This document shows, piece after piece, positions 42,416 to 51,493 of a stretch of 64,000 nucleotides of DNA; position 1 is the first letter of the stretch; each line of letters starts with the position of its first letter. The position numbers were made by a program, and so were the translations under genes. The stretch lies in NCBI GenBank assembly GCA_001717545.1, contig CP017039.1, positions 2,604,001 through 2,668,000 on the forward strand. The letters are read 5' to 3'. This stretch comes from Anaerolineaceae bacterium oral taxon 439. Its GTDB lineage: Bacteria; Chloroflexota; Anaerolineae; Anaerolineales; Anaerolineaceae. The notes below the pieces were generated by a model, which was not told where the DNA came from, did no database searches, and worked only from the letters and a program-made list of their open reading frames with translations.

Positions 42416-43741
42416 ATGATCCCAATCTTCAAAAGATTCGCGAAGGCCCTCCCGTCCGCGGCGCTGAACGCGCTTCTCTACGGGACGGAAGTCCGCTTCA
42501 ATCCGCGCCTTCTCTTTCGAACCGCCGCGGTAAAATCCGCCCCGCCTCAGGGCCGGCGGCTCCTCGTCGACGTCACCCATCAGGTCCGCAACACGCAAAA
42601 AAGCGGGATCCCGCGCGTCGTCGCCGGAATCGCGCTGGCGTTTCTCAAGCTGAGCGCGGAAGGAGAAATTTCGACCGCGGTCGAATTCGTCCGGCTGATC
42701 AACGGGACGCTTTTCAGCGCGAAACGCTACGAGGAGCGCCTCCGGGAACTGCCGCCCGGGACGCTCGGCCGGGACGCCGAAATCCGAATCAGCTCGGGCG
42801 ACGATATCCTCATGATCGGCGCGAACTTCGACCGGTTCGACCAGCTCATTCCCTGTTTCGAGCGCGTCCGCGCCGCCGGCGGAACGACCGCCTCCGTGAT
42901 CAACGACCTGATGCCGTTTGAAAATCCGGACTGGTTCCCGGAAGATTTTCTCGCCGTTTTTACCCGGACGATCCCCGAACTCATACAATGGTCGGATATT
43001 GTCTTCTGTGTCTCGGAAACGACGCGCGCCGAAACGGAGCGCTGGATCCGCCGGAATCTGCCCGCGCGTCTGAACGGCGTCCGGCTGGCCGTCTTCGATC
43101 AGGGAGCCAACGTGGGGAAGAACGATGATTCCGACGCGGGGGAACTTCGCCCTGAGCTCGAAGCGTTCCTGACCGGAGCCGCGAACCGCTTCCCGATCTT
43201 CACGCAAGTCAGTCTCCTCCAGCCGCGCAAAGGACAGGATTTCGCGCTCGACGTCTTTGAAACCCGCTGGGCGCAGGGCCGCGAGGAGCGGCTCGTCTAC
43301 GTCGGACGGAAAGGCTGGAAAGCCGACGCGCTTTACGAGAGAATCCGGAATCATCCGGAACGCGGCCGCCGTTTCCTTTTCGTCGAAAACGCGAGCGAAT
43401 TCGAACTGGCGCGAATTTACGACCGCTCGGTCGCGCTGATCTCGCCGTCGCGCGGCGAAGGCTACGGCCTTCCCGTCGTTGAAGGCGCGCTGCGCGGAAA
43501 GCCGGTCATCCTGAGCGACTTACCCGTTTACCGCGAAATCGCCGGAGAAGCCGGGTTCTTCTTCCCGCTCGACGACCCCGCCGCTTTTAACCGCCAGATT
43601 GACGCAGTATTAGCGATCGATCCGGAAGAACGGCTCCGCCGCGCGCGTTCGATCCGAATCGGGACCTGGCGGCAGGGCGCGCTCGATATCCTGAACGCGT
43701 TCGCGAACGCGGAAACGAAAACGCGGAAGGAAAAACCATGA
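42416..43741 (+). CDS. Glycosyltransferase family 4 (GT-B) protein
   Basis: 441 aa. The C-terminal half carries the GT4 nucleotide-sugar domain: FTQVSLLQPRKGQDFALD, RLVYVGRKGWKADALYER, FLFVENASEFELARIYDRS, and the E-x7-E type motif in SPSRGEGYGLPVVEGALRGKPVILSDLPVYREI. The N-terminal half is less conserved, with VDVTHQVRNTQKSGIPRVV near residue 51. It transfers a sugar to an unknown acceptor, probably for envelope polysaccharide. The stop codon overlaps the alr start (ATGA), so GT, alr and recJ are translationally coupled. The gene start is probably leaderless. Confidence 0.85.
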   Translation: MIPIFKRFAKALPSAALNALLYGTEVRFNPRLLFRTAAVKSAPPQGRRLLVDVTHQVRNTQKSGIPRVVAGIALAFLKLSAEGEISTAVEFVRLINGTLFSAKRYEERLRELPPGTLGRDAEIRISSGDDILMIGANFDRFDQLIPCFERVRAAGGTTASVINDLMPFENPDWFPEDFLAVFTRTIPELIQWSDIVFCVSETTRAETERWIRRNLPARLNGVRLAVFDQGANVGKNDDSDAGELRPELEAFLTGAANRFPIFTQVSLLQPRKGQDFALDVFETRWAQGREERLVYVGRKGWKADALYERIRNHPERGRRFLFVENASEFELARIYDRSVALISPSRGEGYGLPVVEGALRGKPVILSDLPVYREIAGEAGFFFPLDDPAAFNRQIDAVLAIDPEERLRRARSIRIGTWRQGALDILNAFANAETKTRKEKP

Positions 43742-44862
43742 CCGCTTCCATCGCCGAAATAACCGAACCGGTCGCGCTGATTTCCGGGCCGCGCCTCCGC
43801 GAAAATTACCGGAAGCTCCGCGAGCTCGCCGGGACGGATGTCCTCGCCGTCGTCAAGGCAAACGCCTACGGTCATGGCGCGATCGAAGTCAGCCGCTGTT
43901 TAGCGGAGATCGGCTGCCCCTTTTTCGCCGTCGCCCGCTTCTCGGAGGCGGTCGAGCTGCGGCATGCCGGGATCGAAACGCCGATCCTCGTCCTCGGGCG
44001 GATCGCCGCCGAAGAAGCGCCGTACGCCGCCCGTCTCAGGCTGCATGTCACCCTCTTTTCCGCAGAGCAGGCGCGTCAATACGCGAGCGCGCTCCGCAGC
44101 GCGAAACGTACTCTCAAAGTCCATATCAAAATTGACACGGGCATGGGCCGCCTCGGCCAATTTCCCGTCGACGCGCCAGACTTTATCCGCTCCCTCGGCG
44201 CCTTTTCCAGGCTCGAAATCGCCGGTATCTATTCGCATCTCGCGACCGCCGACAACGCCGACCGCAGCGCCGCCGAACGGCAAACCGCCGATTTTCAGGC
44301 GCTCATCCAAACGCTCGAAAGTACCGGCGACCGTCCCCCGCTCGTTCATGTCGCAAACTCCGCGGCGATCCTGACCCTCGATCAGGCGCGCGCGTTCGAC
44401 CTGGTCCGTGCCGGGATCGCGCTTTACGGCCTGGAACCTTCGCCGGACTGCCCCCTGCCCGCCGGAATCGAACCCGTTTTATCGCTGAGGACCCGGGTCA
44501 TCTCCATACGGACGTTTCCGCCCGGGAGCGCGATCGGATACGGCGGACGCTACGTCGTTGGGACTGCGCCCGAAAAAATCGCCGTGATCGCGGTCGGTTA
44601 CGCCGATGGGTTCCGACGGGTCGCCGGGAACGCGGTCCTGATCGGCGGGCGAAAACTCCCGATCGTCGGAACGGTCTGCATGGATCAATGCATGGTCCGC
44701 GTTCCGGACGAGCTCCCGGTTAAGGAAGGCGACGAAGCCGTCCTGATCGGGCGGCAGCGCGGCGCATCGATCAGCGCCGACGACCTCGCGCGCCTGTGGG
44801 GAACGATAAATTACGAGGTTACTTCCGGACTGTCGGCGCGCGTCCAAAGGGTCGTCGCATGA
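43738..44862 (+). CDS. alr: Alanine racemase
   Basis: 374 aa. PLP enzyme that makes D-alanine for peptidoglycan. Lys40 in AVVKANAYGHG binds PLP; IDTGMGRLGQF and HVANSAAIL follow. The catalytic Tyr lies in SAIGYGGRYVV, with the CMDQCMVRVPD segment near the active-site entrance and an RxGIALYG motif. The start overlaps the glycosyltransferase stop by four bases, and its own stop overlaps the recJ ATG in the same way, so expression is coupled across three genes. Presence of Alr fits a peptidoglycan-containing envelope. Confidence 0.97.
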   Translation: MTASIAEITEPVALISGPRLRENYRKLRELAGTDVLAVVKANAYGHGAIEVSRCLAEIGCPFFAVARFSEAVELRHAGIETPILVLGRIAAEEAPYAARLRLHVTLFSAEQARQYASALRSAKRTLKVHIKIDTGMGRLGQFPVDAPDFIRSLGAFSRLEIAGIYSHLATADNADRSAAERQTADFQALIQTLESTGDRPPLVHVANSAAILTLDQARAFDLVRAGIALYGLEPSPDCPLPAGIEPVLSLRTRVISIRTFPPGSAIGYGGRYVVGTAPEKIAVIAVGYADGFRRVAGNAVLIGGRKLPIVGTVCMDQCMVRVPDELPVKEGDEAVLIGRQRGASISADDLARLWGTINYEVTSGLSARVQRVVA

Positions 44863-46595
44863 ACCCGACCGGCGAGAGACGAATCGAATCCCTGTCGAGA
44901 TGGAGACTGCCGCCGGAAATGCCGTTCGCCGTCATGCGCGAGCTGCAAGACTTTTCGCGCATTCAGCAACGCCTCCTCTTCAATCGGGATATCCTGTCGG
45001 CTTTCGATGCGCATGCGTTCCTGCTGCCCAGGCCGTTCCACTCGCCGTTCGAGCTGAAAACAATGCGAACCGCGGTTGAAACGATCCTTGAAACGATCGA
45101 CGCTGACGGGAAAATCGTCGTTTACGGCGATTACGACGTCGACGGCGTGACCGCGTCCTCTCTCCTCGTCCAGGCGCTCCGGGCGCTGGGCGCGGACGCC
45201 TCCGGCTATATTCCGAACCGCTTCGAAGAAGGCTACGGAGTCAACCCCGCCGCCATCGAGCAGCTCGCCAAAAGCGGGACCGCGCTGACGGTTACGGTTG
45301 ACTGCGGAATTCGCTCGCCCGAAGAAGTCGAACTGGCGAAGTCGCTGGGAATGAAAATGATCGTCACGGATCATCATGAGCCCGGTCCCGTCCTCCCAGA
45401 CGCATCCGCCGTCATTAACCCCAAGCGTCCGGACGACGCTTATCCGGATAAAGACCTCGCCGGCGTCGGGCTGTCGTATAAGCTCGCCGCCGCGCTGTTG
45501 TCGGCGCGTCCCGTTCCCGGCGTCCGCGCTGAAGACTGGCTCGATTTCGTCGCGATCGGAACGATCTGCGACATGGTTCCGCTGCGTGGAGAGAACCGGG
45601 ATCTGGCCCGCGCCGGACTCGAATTGCTGCGGAAGTCGTCCCGCCCCTGTATCGTCGCGTTAGCGCAGGTCAGCGGCGTCGAAGTCCCCAAAATCGATTC
45701 GCAATCGATCGGTTTCAGCTTCGGACCGCGCCTGAACGCGGCTGGACGCCTCGAAACCGCGATGCTTTCGTTTAATTTGATGATGTCCGCCGATAAGGAC
45801 GAGGCGCTCCGTTTCGCCGAAGAGCTTAACGTTATCAACCGCCAGCGGCAGGCCATGACCGAAGAAATCCAGCAGTCCGTCCTCGCCGGAATCGACGAAA
45901 ACGCGGTCCCGCCGATCGTCTTCGCCGCGGACGAGTCGTACAATATGGGCGTCGTCGGCTTAGGCGCATCCCGGATCACTGAAAAACTCAACCGCCCGGC
46001 TATCGTCGGCGCCATCAGCGGCGGCGAAATCCGGGCGTCCTGCCGCTCGATCGCCGACTTCAGTATCATCGACGCGCTCGACAGCTGCGCCGGGCTGTTC
46101 GTCCGCCACGGCGGTCATCCTATGGCGGCCGGGTTCACGATTTCAACGGCAAACTGGGACGCGCTCCGGGAACGGCTGACGCTGTACGCCGAAGAGCGCC
46201 TCAGCGGGAAAGACCTTCGGCCTGTGAAAGACGTCGAAGCCGAGCTGAAAACCGCATACTGCAACGAAGAAACCGTCGCGCAGATCCGCGCGCTCGAACC
46301 GTTCGGGACCGGGAACCGCGAACCGCTCTTCCTCCTCCGCGCTGTCCGCGTCAAATCCGCGCAGCTCGTCGGCAAAGATAAAACGCACCTGCGGCTCGAG
46401 GTCGCAGACGGAAACGACCGCGCGCTGCAGGCGATCGCCTTCCGGCAGGGTCCGCGAATTCCTCCCGTCGGCGCGCTGCTGGACCTCCTCTTCGGGCTCG
46501 ATATCAACGAGTTTCAGGGAAAGCGCTCGATCCAGCTCCGCGTCGTCGACTTCCGCACGGCGGAGGAACGAGCCGCCAAATCGGACGTTCCGTAA
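44859..46595 (+). CDS. recJ: Single-stranded-DNA exonuclease RecJ
   Basis: 578 aa, standard length. RecJ degrades single-stranded DNA 5' to 3' in recombination and mismatch repair. DHH-family motifs are visible: VVYGDYDVDGVTASSLL (motif I), TVDCGI (II) and IVTDHHEP (III), followed by LAGVGLSYKLAAAL. The DHHA1 domain near residue 420 ends with GGHPMAAGFTI. The OB-fold region follows to the end. Start chosen at ATG 44859, inside the alr stop codon (ATGA), rather than the 21-codon longer frame, because the longer frame lies wholly inside alr and begins with a sequence unlike RecJ. Confidence 0.96.
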   Translation: MNPTGERRIESLSRWRLPPEMPFAVMRELQDFSRIQQRLLFNRDILSAFDAHAFLLPRPFHSPFELKTMRTAVETILETIDADGKIVVYGDYDVDGVTASSLLVQALRALGADASGYIPNRFEEGYGVNPAAIEQLAKSGTALTVTVDCGIRSPEEVELAKSLGMKMIVTDHHEPGPVLPDASAVINPKRPDDAYPDKDLAGVGLSYKLAAALLSARPVPGVRAEDWLDFVAIGTICDMVPLRGENRDLARAGLELLRKSSRPCIVALAQVSGVEVPKIDSQSIGFSFGPRLNAAGRLETAMLSFNLMMSADKDEALRFAEELNVINRQRQAMTEEIQQSVLAGIDENAVPPIVFAADESYNMGVVGLGASRITEKLNRPAIVGAISGGEIRASCRSIADFSIIDALDSCAGLFVRHGGHPMAAGFTISTANWDALRERLTLYAEERLSGKDLRPVKDVEAELKTAYCNEETVAQIRALEPFGTGNREPLFLLRAVRVKSAQLVGKDKTHLRLEVADGNDRALQAIAFRQGPRIPPVGALLDLLFGLDINEFQGKRSIQLRVVDFRTAEERAAKSDVP

Positions 46596-46877
46596 AGATG
46601 GCGAAAGTAACAGGGGTATGGGATAAATGTCATGTATTTTTCGTTCAAAATTGAGCCATATCATATTAAAGCATATGACATTCATACTCATCGTTCAACA
46701 CGCTCGGTTCCCTTTATGGCACAAATGGATACGACTCTTTCATTCTTCGAATTGTTTTAATTTGAATGTAATCGTTTAAAGGTGATGTCCTTCATATAGG
46801 AAAATTCATCCAAGCGATTATACTGCTATTAAACAGGCAGATTATTTGTTTGTTTATTGAACGAAGGAGATACTATT
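46596..46877. other. AT-rich gap before the 46878 gene
   Basis: No gene seen. The stretch is markedly more AT-rich than the genes to its left. It contains a separated 8-bp inverted repeat (AATGTCAT at 46626 with ATGACATT at 46675). A promoter for the 46878 gene must lie here, but no strong -35/-10 pair stands out. Confidence 0.4.
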
Positions 46878-47417
46878 ATGAAAAAATTCTCATTGATTAT
46901 TTCAATGATTGTTATTTTAATAATTTCAAACGCCGCTTTGGCGCAGGAAGAAGACGCGACAGAAGCGATCATTAATCTGACAATAGATCAAGAAGGCCGA
47001 TATATCGGAGATGATGGATATGAATACATTCTTGTCGGAGCAGGTTTTGTAGATGAGTCAGATTTTATAGATGCGGCAGATTTCGAAATGCAGGCGTCTG
47101 AATGCTCACATGTAGGGTATCAATCATGCGCTATGAAAAATGCCTATCAACATGGTGATCCTGGTTCAGCATGTGTCTGTCGAAATTGGAATGGAACAAC
47201 ATTAGAGGCAAAAATAAAATTGACAAGTCCAGAGAATCAATTTGCGCAAGCGTGCCACCTTGTCAACGGAGATCAGAACACCAATAATTACGTATGCACA
47301 AGTTCGATTGCTCCAGCCAAACGGTGGACTACTACGCCTCATTTTGGTTACAACCTGACTCCGGGCTACCATGTTGCCGGTTTTAAATTCTTCGTAAGAG
47401 GAAATCGTATTAACTAA
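46878..47417 (+). CDS. Small secreted Cys-containing protein, unknown
   Basis: 179 aa. Signal peptide MKKFSLIISMIVILIISNAALA, cleaved before QEED. The mature chain has six Cys (SECSHVGYQSC, SACVCRN, AQACHL, YVCTSS) that may form disulfides. The last part is aromatic and Gly-rich (HFGYNLTPGYHVAGFKFF). No family recognised; no membrane anchor. Start ATG 46878 follows GAAGGAG. Base composition is unusually AT-rich compared with both neighbours, suggesting a different origin. It could be an effector, bacteriocin-like or adhesive protein, but there is no direct evidence. Confidence 0.7.
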   Translation: MKKFSLIISMIVILIISNAALAQEEDATEAIINLTIDQEGRYIGDDGYEYILVGAGFVDESDFIDAADFEMQASECSHVGYQSCAMKNAYQHGDPGSACVCRNWNGTTLEAKIKLTSPENQFAQACHLVNGDQNTNNYVCTSSIAPAKRWTTTPHFGYNLTPGYHVAGFKFFVRGNRIN

Positions 47418-47503
47418 TTTCGGCAGAAGTTTTTTGATCAATGCATGATCAGATAAAAAATCGATCCGCCTGTCGTTTTTAAGAAATAAAGCAAGGAGTT
47501 TCA

Positions 47504-48553
47504 ATGAACGATAGAAACAGGCAATTTCAAAACTACTTCTTATCCTTATGCGCATTGCTGCTGTCGGCGCTCCTCCTGACGATGATCCCAGTCAGCGCCG
47601 CTGCCAACGATACCATCCCAATCCCACTCGGCGAAAACTTCGAAATCGTCCTCGACCGCTTCGAAAACACGGAGGATGAGCTCGTTCTCGCCTTTCTCTT
47701 CCGGAGCGTGGACGAAGGCGTGGAGAACGTCTGCGAATTTGAGGACGCCGAACTCGATGGCGTCATCGGACCGGAAACGGACCAGCCGATTGACGCGTCC
47801 GACTGCGGAGCAGTGCGGATCGTTTACCGCTACGCCCCTTCGCCGATCCCCGCCGGCGCGGACATCATCTTCACCGAGCTGAATCTCGGCCCGGCCGGAC
47901 TCGAAGCGCTCCTCGCCGGCGAATCCGAAGGAAATAAGGTCAATCCAAAACGGATCTTTTTCGCGAATATCGGCCTGATCGTAAAACCGGCGTTCTTCGG
48001 CGAAGCGGGTGGGAAACGCTTCGAGGAACTCCCGAAATCCCCAGCGCAAATCCCGCAGTTTTCGCTCGCCGCTACGCGCGACAGTGCAGGCTTTCAGCTT
48101 CAGAACGCAATCGTCGGCTGGAACCATTTTGAATTCGAGCTCGTCGACACGCACCAATACGTTCATCAATTCTTTACCCCGGCCGATACGCAGGCGAATT
48201 CCTATTTCCCTTCCGATCGTCTCTATTTTGTCGGCTATACCGTTTTCCTTGACGGGGTCGCAGTCTCCGGCGGGGCCGGAATGCCGGAGTCGTCGCAGAC
48301 CGAACTCTTCGAAGGCCCGGTCAACGCCTATACCGGCTACTATTCGTTTACGGATAAGCGTCTCAGCGGACAGAGCCTCTACCGATTAGCCTTCTCGTTC
48401 GGGCGGCCCACGCTGCGAATCGCGTTTACGCCGGACGGGAAAAACGTTTATTCCTGGATCGCCGAATCCAACGCGCGGCCGGAGCTCGTCATCCGCTATC
48501 CGGGCTCGGAGGAAGTCGAAGCGCTGATGGATGCGGAAGCGCCGGTCCCATAA
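47504..48553 (+). CDS. Secreted protein, 349 aa, unknown
   Basis: Signal peptide with a long hydrophobic core (FLSLCALLLSALLLTMIPVSAAA). The mature protein is beta-rich and acidic, with two Cys (VCEFEDAE and DCGAVRIV) near residue 80-105 that could pair, and a C-terminal domain with TDKRLSGQSLYRLAFSFGRP. I recognise no family. It is not more AT-rich than the genome average, unlike the gene before it. A good ribosome site (AAGGAG) lies about 7 nt before the ATG. A hairpin follows 42 nt after the stop. Confidence 0.7.
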   Translation: MNDRNRQFQNYFLSLCALLLSALLLTMIPVSAAANDTIPIPLGENFEIVLDRFENTEDELVLAFLFRSVDEGVENVCEFEDAELDGVIGPETDQPIDASDCGAVRIVYRYAPSPIPAGADIIFTELNLGPAGLEALLAGESEGNKVNPKRIFFANIGLIVKPAFFGEAGGKRFEELPKSPAQIPQFSLAATRDSAGFQLQNAIVGWNHFEFELVDTHQYVHQFFTPADTQANSYFPSDRLYFVGYTVFLDGVAVSGGAGMPESSQTELFEGPVNAYTGYYSFTDKRLSGQSLYRLAFSFGRPTLRIAFTPDGKNVYSWIAESNARPELVIRYPGSEEVEALMDAEAPVP

Positions 48554-48594
48554 CAAGGGACACAAACGCCGATTAAAATCGCGGGTTTAAAACG

Positions 48595-48622
48595 AAGAAG
48601 CGAGCCTTCAAGCCCGCTTCTT
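48595..48622. terminator. Hairpin terminator between convergent genes
   Basis: 8-bp stem AAGAAGCG (48595-48602) with CGCTTCTT (48615-48622), 12-nt loop. An alternative stem pairs GCGGGTTT with AAGCCCGC. It lies between the 47504 gene and the opposing ATPase gene, so it may act on both. Confidence 0.6.
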
Positions 48623-48635
48623 TCCATTTATCACC

Positions 48636-50225
48636 TCAGCGGATGACCGCGAACGCGTCGCCCATCTGGTCCCGGACCTCATCCCGCGGCGTCCCCGCCA
48701 TCATCAGGCCCAACTGCTGCGTCGTGACCTGAGCCGCGTCAACGATCCCCATCAGCCGCCCTTCAAAAATAACCGCAATCCGATCAGAAAGCGCGCGGAT
48801 CTCGTCGAGGTCCTCGGAAATCAGGAGCGTCGCCGTCCCTTTTTCCCGCTGCCCCAGTAACCGCTTATGGATATATTCAGACGCGCCGATATCGACCCCG
48901 CGGGTCGGCTGAGCAGCGATCAGGATCGACGGATCGCGCTCCAGCTCGCGCGCTAAAATGAGCTTCTGAACGTTGCCGCCGGATAAATTCTTGATCATGA
49001 CGTTTAAATTCGGCGTTTTGACCGTGAATTCGTCGACCGCGCGCTGCGTTTTCCGCGTAATGACCGGGAAGTTGAAGAACGAATGCTCCGAGTACGGCGA
49101 TTTATCGTGATCCTCGAGGATAAAGTTCTCGGAAATATTAAAATCCTTGACAATCCCTTCCTTGTTGCGCTCCTCCGGAATGTACGACTGCCCGGCAAGA
49201 TTATGTTCGTAAGGACCGGCGAACGTCAAATCCTTCCCGTTGACGAGGATCGACCCCTGAACCGGCTTGCGGAGCCCGCTGAGCGCCTGCGCGAGTTCGC
49301 GCTGACCGTTCCCGGAAACCCCCGCCAGCCCGACGATTTCGCCGCCGCTGATATCCAGCGAAAAATCGGTCACGCGCTCCTCGTCCCAATCGTTATTGAC
49401 GTACAGGCCGCGGATCGATAAGCGGACCTCCTTCCGGTCGCAGGCGCTCTTATCATATTGAAGCACGACCGGCCGGCCGACCATCTTCTCGGCCAGATCG
49501 GTCTTGGTCAGGTTGGAATTGCGCTCCTGCGAAACCGAACGCCCGTCCCGGAGGACCGCGATCTGATCCGAAATTTCGATCACCTCATGCAGCTTATGCG
49601 AAATGAAGATCAGCGAATGATTCGCCGCCGCCATCTTCTTCAGGATCACGAAAAAATCGTCGACCTCCTGCGGCGTCAGGACCGCCGTCGGCTCGTCCAG
49701 AATCAGCAAGTCGGCCCCCCGGTACAGCGCCTTGATAATCTCGACGCGCTGCTGTTCGCCGACCGCCAGCTGCCAGATGTACGCGTCAGGGTTCACCGCC
49801 AACTTATACTTCTCGCAGATTTCCATCGTCCGCTTCCGAACGACGTCCATCTCCAAAAACGGTCCGCGGCTCGATTTCAGCCCCAACGCGATATTCTCCA
49901 GAACGGTCAGGTTCGATACCAGCATGAAATGCTGATGGATCATGCCGATTCCGGCGTTGATCGCGTCCGTCGGCGAATGGAAAACGACCTCTTCGCCGTT
50001 AATCAGGATCTTCCCGCCGTCGGGCTTATACAGACCGTACAGCTGCTTCATCAGCGTGCTCTTCCCCGCGCCGTTCTCGCCCAGAAGCGCCAGAATCTCG
50101 CCTTCGTTGACTTCGAGATTCACACGATCGTTCGCCAGGACGCCCGGGAAACGCTTGGTAATATCGACCATCTGCAATTTGCAGATATGCTTCGTTTCAG
50201 GATGATTCTGATTCACCGCCATCAT
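48636..50225 (-). CDS. ATP-binding subunit of a BMP/Nup-type nucleoside ABC importer
   Basis: 529 aa with two ABC domains in one chain, as in NupO/RbsA-type importers. First domain: GENGAGKSTLMKQLYGL (Walker A), LAVGEQQRVEIIKALYRG (signature) and LLILDEPTAVLTPQE (Walker B). Second domain: a degenerate Walker A (GVSGNGQRELA), LSGGNVQKLILARELERD and ILIAAQPTRGVD. It energises uptake with the two permeases and the BMP protein upstream. ATG 50225 lies about 9 nt from AAAGG; a second ATG follows directly. It is separated from the BMP gene by 212 nt that hold a strong hairpin. Confidence 0.92.
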   Translation of the reverse strand: MMAVNQNHPETKHICKLQMVDITKRFPGVLANDRVNLEVNEGEILALLGENGAGKSTLMKQLYGLYKPDGGKILINGEEVVFHSPTDAINAGIGMIHQHFMLVSNLTVLENIALGLKSSRGPFLEMDVVRKRTMEICEKYKLAVNPDAYIWQLAVGEQQRVEIIKALYRGADLLILDEPTAVLTPQEVDDFFVILKKMAAANHSLIFISHKLHEVIEISDQIAVLRDGRSVSQERNSNLTKTDLAEKMVGRPVVLQYDKSACDRKEVRLSIRGLYVNNDWDEERVTDFSLDISGGEIVGLAGVSGNGQRELAQALSGLRKPVQGSILVNGKDLTFAGPYEHNLAGQSYIPEERNKEGIVKDFNISENFILEDHDKSPYSEHSFFNFPVITRKTQRAVDEFTVKTPNLNVMIKNLSGGNVQKLILARELERDPSILIAAQPTRGVDIGASEYIHKRLLGQREKGTATLLISEDLDEIRALSDRIAVIFEGRLMGIVDAAQVTTQQLGLMMAGTPRDEVRDQMGDAFAVIR

Positions 50226-50383
50226 GATTTCAATCCTTTCGTAATGACCGATTCGTGAGATTCGAGAACCGCGGATCCGTTATTCTTCTTTCGCAGCTCT
50301 CGATTCCCACCCTAAGGCGCGTCATCGTTCTTTACCTCCCGCGCCTTCAGCGTCAGCGCCGCAGGGAAGACACGCCGCAGCCA

Positions 50384-50427
50384 GATCGCGGGGAAAGAGG
50401 ACCGTTACGGCGCTCTTTCCCCGGATC
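50384..50427 (-). other. Strong hairpin after the BMP gene
   Basis: GATCGCGGGGAAAGAG (50384-50399) pairs with CTCTTTCCCCGGATC (50413-50427) with one bulged base. It starts 10 nt after the BMP stop codon and has no U-tract on the minus strand, so it probably reduces read-through or protects the BMP mRNA rather than ending transcription. Confidence 0.7.
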
Positions 50428-50437
50428 GCGGAATCGC

Positions 50438-51415
50438 TTATTTCGTTTCCAACGGGTCGATTTCGCCCGTGACGATCTTCTCAGCCAACTCGTCGGCATA
50501 CGCTATGAGTTCCGGGTCGATTTCGATATGGTCCGTGTTCCAGACGATCTTCAGCCCACCGTCGATAAACGTCAGGTCGTACGCCGCCCCGCCGAGAACG
50601 CCCTCGTCCATCTTCCCGATAATATCGTTCAGAATCGGACCCCAGTCGTAAACCAGGCTGGCAAGAACGTTTTCCTCCGCCAACGGGATCGTATCCCACT
50701 GCGCGCCAATCCAATATCCCTTGCGTTCCTTGACAACGGAAACCGCGCCGGGGATCGACTGCGACGTGCCGGTCAGGAGGTTCGCGCCCTCGTCCATATG
50801 CCCTTCGGCGGCGGCGGCCATCGCGGAAACGTCGGAGAAGGAGGACGTAAACGTCACAGAAACTTCCGAACCACCGTTCGCGGCCCCGACCTTAAACCCG
50901 TCGATATAAGTCTTCGCGTCGCCCGATTCAACCGGACCGCAAACGCCTAATTTTCCCCCGTCGGTAAATTTCGCGGCGACTTCTCCGAGGACGTACCCGC
51001 CCTGTTCGGCGCGCGCCTGATAAGCCGTAATATTCGGCTGACCGTAGAAATCGGTCCCGTTCCCCCAGGCGAAAGCCGTTTCCGGATAATCCGGGGCGAT
51101 TTCCTGAAGCGAGGTCCCATACTGCGAGCCGTGCGCGATGACCAGATCGTATCCCATGTCGGCATAGTCGCGGATCGCTTCGCGCGCGTTGGCGACGTCG
51201 AACATGTCCTCCGACCGGACCAGTTCGAACTTGCCTTCCGGATACGATTCGCTCAGCTTGACCAGCGCCTCGTACATCGACTGGCTGAACGAGTAGTCAT
51301 TAATCTTCGACGGCATCACCATCGCGACCCGAAAAACGTCATCTTCCGCCGCGGCAACGCCCACGGCCGTCAGAACGGCCAAAACAACCAGCAAAACCAT
51401 CAAACTTTTTTTCAT
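50438..51415 (-). CDS. BMP-family nucleoside-binding protein
   Basis: 325 aa. The Bmp/PnrA family binds purine nucleosides for ABC uptake. Visible features: VAMVMPSKINDYSFSQSMYEAL near residue 31, DLVIAHGSQYGTSLQEIAPDYP, TAFAWGNGTDFYGQ, YQARAEQGGYVLGEVA, the LLTGTSQSIPGAVSVVKERKGYWIGAQWD block and VLASLVYDWGPILNDII. Signal peptide MKKSLMVLLVVLAVLTAVGVAAAED has no lipobox Cys, unlike most monoderm binding proteins. Start chosen at ATG 51415, 8 nt after GGAGG, not the in-frame start at 51475. It is the third gene of the operon, after the two permeases. Confidence 0.9.
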   Translation of the reverse strand: MKKSLMVLLVVLAVLTAVGVAAAEDDVFRVAMVMPSKINDYSFSQSMYEALVKLSESYPEGKFELVRSEDMFDVANAREAIRDYADMGYDLVIAHGSQYGTSLQEIAPDYPETAFAWGNGTDFYGQPNITAYQARAEQGGYVLGEVAAKFTDGGKLGVCGPVESGDAKTYIDGFKVGAANGGSEVSVTFTSSFSDVSAMAAAAEGHMDEGANLLTGTSQSIPGAVSVVKERKGYWIGAQWDTIPLAEENVLASLVYDWGPILNDIIGKMDEGVLGGAAYDLTFIDGGLKIVWNTDHIEIDPELIAYADELAEKIVTGEIDPLETK

Positions 51416-51493
51416 GAAAACTATCCTCCATATTTTTTTACGCCCGCGCGCCGCGGACGAATCACACGCGCACAAACCTCCGACGCAACCCCG

